Below are positions 44,082-51,403 of a stretch of DNA of 64,000 nt, one piece after another. How positions within the stretch are numbered: position 1 is the first letter of the stretch; every line of letters starts with the position of its first letter. This stretch comes from Flavobacterium lacisediminis (GTDB taxonomy: Bacteria; Bacteroidota; Bacteroidia; Flavobacteriales; Flavobacteriaceae), in contig NZ_JAPCIO010000003.1 of the NCBI RefSeq assembly GCF_025909975.1, forward strand, positions 186,001-250,000. Reading direction: 5' to 3'. Below the pieces are notes generated by a model. That model saw only the letters and a program-made list of their open reading frames with translations. It was not told the DNA's origin and searched no databases. A program made the position numbers and the translations under genes.

Positions 44082-44603
44082 ATGAAATTCAACTTAGGAA
44101 TAGTTTTTATATTTTTATTGAGTAGTTGTAGTATCAAGAACTATAATTCAATTGAAAATTTAAAAGAGCTACATAATCATCAAAATCCAGATAAATTAAT
44201 TTTTTTAAATAAAAAGAATTTTAATCCTTCAAAAAAGATTTTTAAAAAAATAAACGGTAAAATAACAAATGATTTTGTCTATATTTTTTCTTGGGTTAAT
44301 CACTTGCCGATAGCTGGAACGAAACACTTTAAAGCTCTCATTTATGATAAAAATAGTAAGGAAGTTTTTTATGTAAATAATACTTTTGAAGATAGTAAAA
44401 CTATTTTATTCTCAAAGAATGTGAAAAATTTTAAAGAGGAAAAATTAATACTAAAGTGTTATAATAATGGAATTATAGATTCGCTTTTAATCTTAAAACC
44501 ACGATTTGTCTCTTCTGAAATTGGAGCAAGTTATTATATATTTGATTCAAATGAAAAAAAAGTCTATTTTCTTAGCAATTTTACATTAGTAGGAGATAAT
44601 TAG
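44082..44603 (+). CDS. Hypothetical lipoprotein, A+T-rich
   Basis: The protein has 173 aa with a lipobox (LSSC near residue 16). I do not recognise the rest. It has short beta-like segments (FVYIFSWVNHLPIAGTKHFKALIYDKNSKEVFYVNN) and many Lys, Asn, Phe and Ile. The gene is visibly richer in A+T than its neighbours and lies beside a REP-like inverted pair and a tRNA gene, so it may be a recent or fast-evolving accessory gene. It probably resides on the inner side of the outer membrane. No function is assigned. Confidence 0.65.
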   Translation: MKFNLGIVFIFLLSSCSIKNYNSIENLKELHNHQNPDKLIFLNKKNFNPSKKIFKKINGKITNDFVYIFSWVNHLPIAGTKHFKALIYDKNSKEVFYVNNTFEDSKTILFSKNVKNFKEEKLILKCYNNGIIDSLLILKPRFVSSEIGASYYIFDSNEKKVYFLSNFTLVGDN

Positions 44604-44624
44604 ATTGTAATGTATTAAACAATC

Positions 44625-44714
44625 CTAGCGCGAGCATCTTGCTCGTGACTACATATTTCAAACATTTAAAACCTTTTTCACACTTTTTGTGCACAAGCGT
44701 GACGCTTGCGCTAG
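44625..44714. repeat. Pair of inverted REP-like elements (BIME-like)
   Basis: Unit 1 (44625-44648) reads CTAGCGC then GAGCA-TCT-TGCTC then GTGAC. Unit 2 (44689-44714) is the same design in reverse: GTGCAC, AAGCG-TGA-CGCTT, GCGCTAG. The head CTAGCGC and the GTG tail are shared, and each unit has its own small hairpin. About 40 bp of A/T-rich spacer lies between. The local G+C is far above that of the surroundings. It resembles REP/BIME elements mobilised in trans by REP-associated transposases; none is in this window. Confidence 0.7.
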
Positions 44715-44752
44715 CATTTAAAAATTCAGAAATAAACTCAAAATGGTATAAA

Positions 44753-44782
44753 ACAAAAAAACCATCACATAACTGTGATGGT
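44753..44782 (-). terminator. Terminator after tRNA-Thr
   Basis: On the minus strand ACCATCACA pairs with TGTGATGGT around GTTA and is followed by a run of T, 11 bp beyond the tRNA 3' end. Confidence 0.85.
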
Positions 44783-44793
44783 TTCTACTTTAG

Positions 44794-44867
44794 AGCCGAT
44801 GGAGGGACTCGAACCCACGACCTGCTGATTACAAATCAGCTGCTCTAGCCAGCTGAGCTACACCGGC
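44794..44867 (-). tRNA. tRNA-Thr (anticodon TGT)
   Basis: Read on the minus strand, the acceptor arm is GCCGGTG paired with CATCGGC (one G-T wobble). The D-arm is GCTC...GAGC. The anticodon stem is GCTGA / TCAGC with loop TTTGTAA, giving anticodon TGT. The T-arm is GTGGGTTCGAGTCCCTC. The discriminator base is T, and the 3' CCA is not encoded. Length is 74 nt. A terminator follows directly. Confidence 0.95.
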
Positions 44868-44942
44868 AACTCTATTGCGGTGCAAATATAGTTCTGAAAT
44901 TTAAATTTCCAAAAAAAATCTGCACTTTTTTATCGCAATTTT

Positions 44943-45212
44943 TTAGTTTAATTCGTTTATTTTCGCAACAAATTGATTTGCAGCCGCTTCGTAATCTTTA
45001 CGGATTTGTTTAAAATGCGCTTTTTTGTTCTCAACGTCTTTTTGATTCGCTCTAGTCATTAAAGTATCAAAAGTTTCGTAGATTTCATCAACTAATTTAT
45101 CAGATGCTTCAGTTGGTTTTCCAGCTGTAGACATTTCCCAAATGTAAACGATGTTTACAATATCCCCTAAAACGTAGTTGATTTCTTTTTTCAAGTTTTT
45201 AACGCTTGCCAT
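44943..45212 (-). CDS. Conserved small cytosolic helical protein
   Basis: The protein has about 89 aa. The start at MASVKNLKKEINYVLGD (45212) is preferred because a perfect -7 box (45244-45237) overlaps the start of the longer frame, which must therefore lie upstream of the transcript. The protein is nearly all helical: INYVLGDIVNIVYIWEMST, then ASDKLVDEIYETFDTLMTRANQ and DVENKKAHFKQIRKDYEAAANQFVAKINEL. It has no signal peptide. I recognise it as a conserved hypothetical of Flavobacteriia but know no function. Confidence 0.8.
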   Translation of the reverse strand: MASVKNLKKEINYVLGDIVNIVYIWEMSTAGKPTEASDKLVDEIYETFDTLMTRANQKDVENKKAHFKQIRKDYEAAANQFVAKINELN

Positions 45213-45236
45213 TTTGTATAAATTTAAAATTTGAAG

Positions 45237-45244
45237 CAAAATTA
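45237..45244 (-). promoter_or_regulatory. -7 element of the small helical protein gene
   Basis: TAATTTTG on the minus strand matches TAnnTTTG and gives a leader of about 20 nt for the start at 45212. Confidence 0.55.
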
Positions 45245-45269
45245 CATAATATATTTTGTTCTCAATACA

Positions 45270-46235
45270 TTATATCGAAATTTCTAACAAAGTAGCCTTT
45301 CCTCTCAAAGTTAGATTTTCCATACAAGCCGGAATCAAAATGGTATCACCCATTCGGTATCGTAAGATTTCACCATTTACAATCATTTCAAATTGACCAT
45401 TGGTACACATGAAAACGGTAAAAGCTTGTTTGGTGCGTTTCCAAATAAAAGTCTCTTGCAAAGCAACAATATTCGTAACAAAGTATGGACAATCTACTAT
45501 GGTAGTACTTTTATTTGCCTCTTCTTTGTAGTCAATTTTAGAAGGTGTTGTGCGATAATTAATGGCATCTAAAGCTAATTCCGTATGTAATTCTCTTCCG
45601 TTTCCATTAGCATCCACTCGATCCCAATCGTAAATACGATACGTAACATCACTCGTTTGTTGAATTTCCGCTACCACTACTCCTGCTCCAATGGCATGAA
45701 TGGTTCCGGTTTCTAAAAAGAACACATCACCTTTGGAAACGGGATATTCGTTCAACAAATCAATCAAATTTTTATTTTCTAAATGCGCTAAATATTCTTG
45801 TTGATTGGAATCTTTTTTAAATCCAACCACCAAACGTGCCGATTCATCTGCTTGCATTACATACCACATTTCGGTTTTCCCAAAGGAATTGTGACGTTCT
45901 TTAGCCAATGCATCATTCGGATGCAATTGAATAGACAAATCTTCTTTGGCATCAATGAATTTAAAAAGTAAAGGAAATTGTTTTCCAAAACGACTAATGA
46001 CCGATTTTCCTAAAATTTCTTCGGGATATAAATCGATAATTTCATTAATGTTCTTCCCTTTTAAAACACCAGTAGCAACCACACTAATATCACCAGGAAC
46101 AGTTGAAATTTCCCAACTCTCGCCCGTAGTTTCAGAAACTATGGGTTTGTTGAGATAAGTTTTCAACTTGGTCCCGCCCCAAATGCGGTCTTTAAGTATC
46201 GGTGTAAACGTTAAAGGATAAAACTTCATAGTCAA
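45270..46235 (-). CDS. manA: Class I mannose-6-phosphate isomerase
   Basis: The protein has 321 aa; the likely functional start is MKFYPLTFTPILKDRIWGG, two codons in. It shows the cupin zinc site LSIQLHPNDALAKERHNSFGKTEMWYVM, FLETGTIHAIGAGVVVAEIQQTSDVTYRIYDW with the catalytic Arg-x-x-D region, and a C-terminal cupin strand. It interconverts fructose-6-P and mannose-6-P and so feeds GDP-mannose and surface-glycan synthesis. It is the last of a leftward run idi-queD-bcp-manA, with a 62-bp gap to bcp that may hold a weak promoter. Confidence 0.93.
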   Translation of the reverse strand: MTMKFYPLTFTPILKDRIWGGTKLKTYLNKPIVSETTGESWEISTVPGDISVVATGVLKGKNINEIIDLYPEEILGKSVISRFGKQFPLLFKFIDAKEDLSIQLHPNDALAKERHNSFGKTEMWYVMQADESARLVVGFKKDSNQQEYLAHLENKNLIDLLNEYPVSKGDVFFLETGTIHAIGAGVVVAEIQQTSDVTYRIYDWDRVDANGNGRELHTELALDAINYRTTPSKIDYKEEANKSTTIVDCPYFVTNIVALQETFIWKRTKQAFTVFMCTNGQFEMIVNGEILRYRMGDTILIPACMENLTLRGKATLLEISI

Positions 46236-46297
46236 ATAGTGAAGTACAAAGATGCGAAAAAACTATTAAAATCCTAAAATTAGATTTTTTGAAATAA

Positions 46298-46750
46298 CTA
46301 TTTCGCCTTTTGAATCGCTTTCAATGCTCTTTCAATGTGGTTTTTAGCACTCATACTATCAAAAATATAAATACAAAACCCTTTAGCGTCAAAAACATAA
46401 GTTACACGTCCAGGCAACAATCCGAAAAGAGCGGTTGGAACGCCAAACAAACGACGTAATTTTCTATCAGCATCCGAAAGTAAAATAAAAGGCAATTTAT
46501 ATTTCTGTTGGAAATTCTGATGCGAACTAGCTGAATCTCCACTAATACCAATCACTTCAGCACCTAAATCTTGAAAATCTTGATAGGCATCTCTAAAACT
46601 GCAAGCTTGCGTAGTACAACCTGGTGTAAAATCTTTTGGATAGAAGTAAATTACAACGGGTTTCTGATTCACTTCCTGACTATCAAAAGCAGTTCCATCC
46701 TGCTTAGTTGCTTTAAAACTTGGTAATTTATCTCCAATTTGAATTGCCAT
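46298..46750 (-). CDS. bcp: Peroxiredoxin, BCP/PrxQ type
   Basis: The protein has 150 aa. The peroxidatic Cys lies in YPKDFTPGCTTQACSFRDAY, with a second Cys five residues later, the PrxQ/BCP arrangement of peroxidatic and resolving Cys in one helix. The N-terminal IQIGDKLPSFKATKQDGTAF and the middle VIGISGDSASSHQNFQQKYKLPF are typical. It reduces peroxides with thioredoxin in the cytosol. It starts 1 bp after queD ends. Confidence 0.93.
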   Translation of the reverse strand: MAIQIGDKLPSFKATKQDGTAFDSQEVNQKPVVIYFYPKDFTPGCTTQACSFRDAYQDFQDLGAEVIGISGDSASSHQNFQQKYKLPFILLSDADRKLRRLFGVPTALFGLLPGRVTYVFDAKGFCIYIFDSMSAKNHIERALKAIQKAK

Positions 46751-46751
46751 A

Positions 46752-47162
46752 TTACAAACCTTTATAAGTTACAAAGTTTCTCGGAGTTTCGTATAATGTA
46801 ATTTCCAACTCTTTATTAGCATCAATCAAAACACGAAGTTTATGCCAAATAATGTAAGCAATATGTTCCGCAGTTGGATTCAAATCTTTGAACTCTGGAA
46901 CATCTTTGTTTAAATTTTTATGATCAAAAGCTTCTTCGATATGTTCTTTGATTAAATCGGATAAGACTTTAGTATCAATCACATAACCCGTTTCCTTATC
47001 CACTTCACCTGTTACCGAAACAATCAATTCGTAATTGTGCCCATGAAAGTTCGGATTGTTACATTTTCCAAACACTTCCTGATTTTTTTCCATAGTCCAA
47101 TCCTTGCGATACAAACGATGCGCAGCATTAAAATGGGCTTTTCTTGAAACAGTTACTCTCAT
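46752..47162 (-). CDS. queD: 6-carboxy-tetrahydropterin synthase
   Basis: The protein has 136 aa with the zinc His triad in FNAAHRLYRKDW and NFHGHNYEL, the catalytic Cys in FGKCNNPNFHGHNY, and the substrate Glu in LYETPRNFV. This is the PTPS/QueD family. In bacteria it makes 6-carboxytetrahydropterin for queuosine in tRNA, although a biopterin route cannot be ruled out. It is cytosolic. The neighbours are bcp and idi, with no other que genes nearby. Confidence 0.9.
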   Translation of the reverse strand: MRVTVSRKAHFNAAHRLYRKDWTMEKNQEVFGKCNNPNFHGHNYELIVSVTGEVDKETGYVIDTKVLSDLIKEHIEEAFDHKNLNKDVPEFKDLNPTAEHIAYIIWHKLRVLIDANKELEITLYETPRNFVTYKGL

Positions 47163-47211
47163 GTCAATTTAGAATTTAGAAATTTGAATTCAGTATTATT
47201 GGTTTGGAAAT

Positions 47212-47739
47212 TTATAATTTATGATCTTCTAGATAGTGATAAAACTCATCAAAAATAATCTTAAACCAAACGGTATAAGTATCTGGATTTACCATCATAT
47301 CTTCTTTTATGGCTTCAATAGTCATCCATTTCCAGCTTTCCACTTCGTCATCATTAATAACAGGTTCTCCGTTATAATAGCCAATCATCACATGATCCAA
47401 TTCGTGTTCGGTTAAACCGTTATCAAAAGGCGCTTTGTAGATAAAATGAAATAGTTCTTTCAACTCCACTTTAAAACCCATTTCTTCAAACAAACGGCGT
47501 TTTCCAGCTTCAATATTGGTTTCGCCAGCGCGTTGATGACTGCAACAAGTATTAGTCCACAAAAGTGGTGAATGGTATTTGTGATGCGCGCGTTGTTGCA
47601 ACATCACTTCATTTTTATCATTCAAAATAAACACCGAAAAAGCTCTGTGTAAAACCGCTTTCTCATGTGCTTCCATTTTATTCATCAGCCCAATAGGCTC
47701 GTCTTGTTCGTTGACTAATATTACTTGTTCTTCTATCAT
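47212..47739 (-). CDS. idi: Isopentenyl-diphosphate delta-isomerase, type I
   Basis: The protein has about 175 aa. I use the start at MIEEQVILVNEQDEPIG (47739), because a -7 box at 47765-47758 overlaps the longer frame's start. It shows the metal and active-site region HRAFSVFILNDKNEVMLQQRAHHKYHSPLLWTNTCCSHQRAGE with the catalytic Cys in TNTCCSH, the Nudix-like RRLFEEMGF and the Glu-rich second half. It isomerises IPP and DMAPP for isoprenoid synthesis in the cytosol. It is the first gene of the idi-queD-bcp-manA run. Confidence 0.94.
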   Translation of the reverse strand: MIEEQVILVNEQDEPIGLMNKMEAHEKAVLHRAFSVFILNDKNEVMLQQRAHHKYHSPLLWTNTCCSHQRAGETNIEAGKRRLFEEMGFKVELKELFHFIYKAPFDNGLTEHELDHVMIGYYNGEPVINDDEVESWKWMTIEAIKEDMMVNPDTYTVWFKIIFDEFYHYLEDHKL

Positions 47740-47757
47740 AAGTTTTGTAATGCTTGT

Positions 47758-47765
47758 CAAAAATA
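47758..47765 (-). promoter_or_regulatory. -7 element of idi
   Basis: TATTTTTG on the minus strand matches TAnnTTTG. The start site near 47753 leaves about 14 nt of leader for a start at 47739. Confidence 0.55.
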
Positions 47766-47894
47766 CAAAAAAAGAAAGGATTGGAAACTAGTTTTTGAGT
47801 TTGTGATAAGTTTAACTTGTGTTGAATTCCAATGTAAAAAGAGCAATCGAAACTTAAAATTGGCGGGATTTACAGAAGTGAACGTTTTTTTCAC

Positions 47895-47902
47895 TACCTT
47901 TG
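47895..47902 (+). promoter_or_regulatory. -7 element of the cold-shock protein gene, with a long leader
   Basis: TACCTTTG matches TAnnTTTG. It lies 136 bp upstream of the ATG at 48039, so the mRNA would have a leader of about 130 nt, unusually long for this window. Confidence 0.5.
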
Positions 47903-48038
47903 TCACATTGGTAATGATAATAATTTCTTCTCGCAATACTTTGAATAAAAGTACTTTATAAATTTCTTGTTTATTTCGCTTGTGTGTTTTTATCCTTTTA
48001 CTTTAAAACAAATATTAATTTAAATTATTTAAAATTTA

Positions 48039-48485
48039 ATGGCTAGACCGCAGGAAACCTTTAACAAAAAAGAACAAGAAAAACTTCGTGCTAAAAAACG
48101 AAAAGAGAAACAAGAGAAAAAAGAAGCACGTAAATCAAACCCTAAATTATCGGGAGAAGATTTATATGTGTATGTAGACGAGAATGGTCACTTAACCAGC
48201 ACACCTCCAGATCCATCTAAAAAAATTATTGTTGATGTAGAAAGCATCGAAATTGGTACTTCAAGAAGAACTGAGGAAGATGAAGCATCAACGGAACGCA
48301 GAGGAACAATCGATTTTTTCAATGATTCTAAAGGTTTTGGTTTCATTAAAGCTGTTGAAACAGGAGAAAAATACTTTGTACACATCAGTGGTTTAATCGA
48401 CGATGTTAAAGAAGGCAACTTAGTAACGTACGATTTAGAAAAAGGCGCTAAAGGCATGAATGCTGTAAACGTTAAAAAAATATAA
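48039..48485 (+). CDS. Cold-shock domain protein with basic N-terminal region
   Basis: The protein has 148 aa. The first ~35 residues are very basic and helical (ETFNKKEQEKLRAKKRKEKQEKKEARK). A linker (DLYVYVDENGHLTSTPPDPSK) follows, and the C-terminal ~65 residues are a cold-shock domain with RNP1 and RNP2: GTIDFFNDSKGFGFIKA and KYFVHISGL. It should bind single-stranded RNA or DNA in the cytosol. The extra N-terminus distinguishes it from classic 65-aa CspA. The long leader would allow temperature-dependent control, as known for cspA mRNAs; that is inference. Confidence 0.92.
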   Translation: MARPQETFNKKEQEKLRAKKRKEKQEKKEARKSNPKLSGEDLYVYVDENGHLTSTPPDPSKKIIVDVESIEIGTSRRTEEDEASTERRGTIDFFNDSKGFGFIKAVETGEKYFVHISGLIDDVKEGNLVTYDLEKGAKGMNAVNVKKI

Positions 48486-48508
48486 TTCCCCTTTTTATCC
48501 AAAAAACA

Positions 48509-48538
48509 AAATCACAGTAAAAGCTGTGATTTTTTTTG
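48509..48538 (+). terminator. Terminator after the cold-shock protein gene
   Basis: AAATCACAG pairs with CTGTGATTT around a short loop, followed by a T run, about 25 bp past the stop. Confidence 0.85.
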
Positions 48539-48575
48539 TTTATAAAAAGAAGACAATTAGTGAAAATTCGTGTTT

Positions 48576-50138
48576 TTATTCTTCTAAACTCTCCGCAATT
48601 TTCAACGCACATTTTTCACCGTCAATCGCTGCAGAAATGATTCCACCTGCATAACCTGCCCCTTCCCCACAAGGATATAACCCTTTAATTTGAACATGTT
48701 CCAATGAAAAATTATCTCTTGGAATACGAACGGGTGAAGACGTTCTACTTTCTGGCGCATGTAAAATTGCTTCATTGGTCATGTAACCTCGCATCGATTT
48801 TCCGAATTGCACAAAACCTTCTCTCATGATTTGAGTTAAAAATCCAGGAAAAACTTGTCCTAATTCAACCGAAGTCGTACCGGGAACATAGGATGTTTTT
48901 GGAATGGCTGCCGAAACTTTATTTTGAGTAAAATCAACCATTCGTTGTGCTGGAACTTTTTGAGTCTCTCCTGCCAAATGCCAAGCTTTTTGTTCAATAG
49001 CTTTCTGAAATTCCATTCCTGCTAAAGGTCCGAATTTTTCAAACGGCTTAAAATCTTCTAATTTTAATTCAACTACAATTCCAGAATTCGCTGTAGCTTG
49101 ATCGCGTTTTGAAGGCGACCATCCATTAGTTACAACTTCGCCTGGAGCCGTAGCACAAGGTGCAATTACACCTCCGGGACACATACAAAACGAATACATC
49201 CCACGACCATTCACCTGCTTTACAATCGAATACGGAGCTGGCGGTAAATAATCGCCTCTAAAATCACACGAATATTGAATTTGGTCAATCAATTCCTGTG
49301 GATGTTCTGCGCGAACACCTAATGCAAAAGGTTTCGCTTCAATATGAACACCTTTTTTATGTAACAATTCGAAAATATCGCGAGCGGAATGTCCTGTAGC
49401 CAAAATAACTTTGTTAGCCGAAATCACATCGCCATTTTGAACCACAACGCCTTGCATTTCGTTGTTTTTGATTACAAAATCAGTCACACGAGTTTCAAAC
49501 AACACTTGTCCGCCACATTCGATGATTTTCTCTCGAATATCTTGAATAATTTGAGGCAATTTATTGGTTCCAATATGCGGATGTGCTTCTACCATAATAT
49601 CTGGCGTAGCTCCAAAACCTACTAAAAGTGCTAAAATTCTATCGATATCGCCACGTTTTTTAGAACGTGTATATAATTTTCCATCCGAATATGTTCCTGC
49701 TCCACCTTCGCCAAAACAATAATTGGAATCTTCGTTTACGATATGATCTACATTAATCGCTTTTAAATCGCGACGACGACCACGAACATCTTTTCCACGT
49801 TCTAAAACGATAGGTTTTAAACCTAATTCGATTAATTGTAAAGCAGCAAATAATCCGGCTGGACCTGCTCCTACTACAATTACTTCTTGTTTGTTGGCAA
49901 CATTTGGGTAATCAGGTAATTCTATTTTTTGCGCTTTATATTCTTCACCAACCAAAAAAACATTCGCCTTAATGTTCATTTTAATGGCTTTCTGACGCGC
50001 ATCAATAGAACGCTTTAAAACATCCACTTTTTGAATTTCCTTCGGAGAAACTTGAAATAACTTAGCAACATGTTGGGCTAACAAACTTTCGTTTGCGGCT
50101 ACTTCGGGTGAAACTTGAAATTGAAATTCGCGTGGCAT
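48576..50138 (-). CDS. NAD(P)/FAD-dependent oxidoreductase (COG2509-like)
   Basis: The protein has about 520 aa. I start at MPREFQFQVSPE (50138); the longer frame to 50294 runs upstream of the -7 box at 50171-50164. It has a short N-terminal domain. An FAD-binding Rossmann motif follows (EVIVVGAGPAGLFAALQLIELG, about residue 90), and then CFGEGGAGTYSDGKLYTR and ANKVILATGHSARDIFELL. The C-terminus contains GLYPCGEGAGYAGGIISAAIDGEKCALKIA. It matches uncharacterised FAD dehydrogenases. It is cytosolic, its substrate is unknown, and it stands alone. Confidence 0.9.
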   Translation of the reverse strand: MPREFQFQVSPEVAANESLLAQHVAKLFQVSPKEIQKVDVLKRSIDARQKAIKMNIKANVFLVGEEYKAQKIELPDYPNVANKQEVIVVGAGPAGLFAALQLIELGLKPIVLERGKDVRGRRRDLKAINVDHIVNEDSNYCFGEGGAGTYSDGKLYTRSKKRGDIDRILALLVGFGATPDIMVEAHPHIGTNKLPQIIQDIREKIIECGGQVLFETRVTDFVIKNNEMQGVVVQNGDVISANKVILATGHSARDIFELLHKKGVHIEAKPFALGVRAEHPQELIDQIQYSCDFRGDYLPPAPYSIVKQVNGRGMYSFCMCPGGVIAPCATAPGEVVTNGWSPSKRDQATANSGIVVELKLEDFKPFEKFGPLAGMEFQKAIEQKAWHLAGETQKVPAQRMVDFTQNKVSAAIPKTSYVPGTTSVELGQVFPGFLTQIMREGFVQFGKSMRGYMTNEAILHAPESRTSSPVRIPRDNFSLEHVQIKGLYPCGEGAGYAGGIISAAIDGEKCALKIAESLEE

Positions 50139-50163
50139 AGTATTGTAATTGTTAATTATGATG

Positions 50164-50171
50164 CAAAAATA
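50164..50171 (-). promoter_or_regulatory. -7 element of the FAD oxidoreductase gene
   Basis: TATTTTTG on the minus strand matches TAnnTTTG, with a leader of about 20 nt for the 50138 start. Confidence 0.55.
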
Positions 50172-50192
50172 GTAATTTGATAGCTGACTTTG

Positions 50193-50200
50193 TAACTTTG
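50193..50200 (+). promoter_or_regulatory. -7 element of the 79-aa protein gene
   Basis: TAACTTTG matches TAnnTTTG, 19 bp before the ATG at 50220. The divergent -7 box of the neighbouring gene lies 21 bp away. Confidence 0.55.
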
Positions 50201-50219
50201 CTTCTTTGAAACTTATAAA

Positions 50220-50459
50220 ATGCGAAAAATAAAACTGATTTGGGATTTTAGAGGTGAAGCAGCAGCTAAAACAGCAGAGCATCATGATATTCATCTTAAA
50301 GAATACTTAGAAAAAGAAAAAATAACATTAGAAAAAACGGGATTTGAAATCATCAACGAAATGCACGCTATTGCTTTTATTGTGGTGGAAGAAAAAGACA
50401 TGATTACGTTTAGAGATGTTTTAAAACCCCACAGAGGCGAAGTCTACACAGCAAATTAA
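50220..50459 (+). CDS. Conserved small protein of unknown function
   Basis: The protein has 79 aa with no signal peptide. The pattern IKLIWDFRGEAAAKTAEHHDIHLKEYLEKEKI ... GFEIINEMHAIAFIVVEEKDMITFRDVLKPHRGEVYTAN suggests beta-alpha-beta-beta-alpha folding with a His pair (HHDIH). I recognise it as conserved in Flavobacteriia but know no function. It ends 3 bp before the DUF983 gene, so the two are co-transcribed and probably cooperate. Confidence 0.8.
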   Translation: MRKIKLIWDFRGEAAAKTAEHHDIHLKEYLEKEKITLEKTGFEIINEMHAIAFIVVEEKDMITFRDVLKPHRGEVYTAN

Positions 50460-50462
50460 ATT

Positions 50463-50825
50463 ATGATTACTACCCTTATAAACATGTTTGGAAACAAATG
50501 TCCCAATTGCAACAAAGGAAAGATTTTTGAAAAAGGATTGTTGCATTTTAGTTTTAGTTTCCCAAAAATGCATGAAAATTGCTCTAATTGCGGTACGAAA
50601 TTTGAAAAAGAACCTGGATTCTTTTTTGGCGCTATGTTTGTTAGTTACGGACTTGGAGTGGCAGAAGCCTTAATAACTTACTTTATCTGCATGCCGTTTT
50701 TTGAAGAAACTTTCGATTTACGAATCATTCCAATAATTGGAGTTGTGATTTTAAGTTTAACCTTAGTCAACATCAAACTATCACGAATTATTTGGATTTA
50801 TATGTTTAAGGATTATTCGGTTTAG
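50463..50825 (+). CDS. DUF983-family membrane protein with zinc-ribbon-like Cys
   Basis: The protein has 120 aa. An N-terminal pair of CxxC motifs (NKCPNCNKGKIF and ENCSNCGTKFEKEPG) looks like a zinc ribbon. Two membrane helices follow (FFFGAMFVSYGLGVAEALITYFI and IIPIIGVVILSLTLVNIKL). This is DUF983, found across bacteria with no firm role. It resides in the inner membrane, with the Cys on the cytoplasmic side likely. It pairs with the 79-aa gene. Confidence 0.9.
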   Translation: MITTLINMFGNKCPNCNKGKIFEKGLLHFSFSFPKMHENCSNCGTKFEKEPGFFFGAMFVSYGLGVAEALITYFICMPFFEETFDLRIIPIIGVVILSLTLVNIKLSRIIWIYMFKDYSV

Positions 50826-50833
50826 AAACATTA

Positions 50834-51340
50834 TTACTTTTCATCAAAATACTTTATTCCGAAAGACTTAAACACTTCTTCTAATTTATCCATTTTTGTA
50901 TCACATAAATTTGGATAATTAAATTCATTTATAGACTGTATTTGAGTACAACTAAGACAAATTTCTAAAGCATTAAATACTTTGTCTTCAGAATTAAAAA
51001 AGACAATTAAATGTCTAGGCTGATAGCAAGCAGCAACCGACTCATAATCACAAATTTTATTATCATATAGGGTTTGATATGTTTTCTCTATCTGTTCTTT
51101 TGATAAAATAATTTTTTCTTTAATATTATTCTTTTCAATATTTACTTTTCCATTTTCAATTTTCAACTCTTTCAAAACACCCATATTATCTTCTCCCTCT
51201 CTATGCCAAATTTCTCTGTTAGGATAAGACCAAATCTCAATCCTTTCTGCAACGAGGAATGCATTATCAACTGACACTACTTCCTGTGTTGGCTTACAAC
51301 CAACCAAAATAAGAAAGAAAAAGAAATATAATTGTTTCAT
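50834..51340 (-). CDS. Hypothetical lipoprotein
   Basis: The protein has about 168 aa. The start at MKQLYFFFFLILVGCKPTQEV (51340) gives a lipobox (LVGC) that the longer frame would bury. The rest has VAERIEIWSYPNREIWHREGEDNMGVLKELKIENGK, a helical LSKEQIEKTYQTLYDNKICDYESVAACYQPRHLIVFFN and a C-terminal pair of Cys (CLSCTQ). I do not recognise the family. It probably sits in the periplasm or outer membrane. It is on its own and converges with DUF983, only 8 bp apart. Confidence 0.7.
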   Translation of the reverse strand: MKQLYFFFFLILVGCKPTQEVVSVDNAFLVAERIEIWSYPNREIWHREGEDNMGVLKELKIENGKVNIEKNNIKEKIILSKEQIEKTYQTLYDNKICDYESVAACYQPRHLIVFFNSEDKVFNALEICLSCTQIQSINEFNYPNLCDTKMDKLEEVFKSFGIKYFDEK

Positions 51341-51349
51341 AACTTCAAA

Positions 51350-51379
51350 AATTAAAATCCTCAACTTTCATTGAGGATC
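51350..51379 (-). terminator. Terminator after recQ
   Basis: On the minus strand ATCCTCAA pairs with TTGAGGAT around a 6-nt loop, followed by TTTTAATTTTT, 26 bp beyond the recQ stop. Confidence 0.8.
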
Positions 51380-51403
51380 TCTAGACTATAATAATAATAT
51401 TTT

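Noticed and set aside
50139..50294. N-terminal extension of the FAD oxidoreductase.
   Set aside because: The extension lies upstream of a perfect -7 box and overlaps the divergent 79-aa gene; the family starts at the internal Met.
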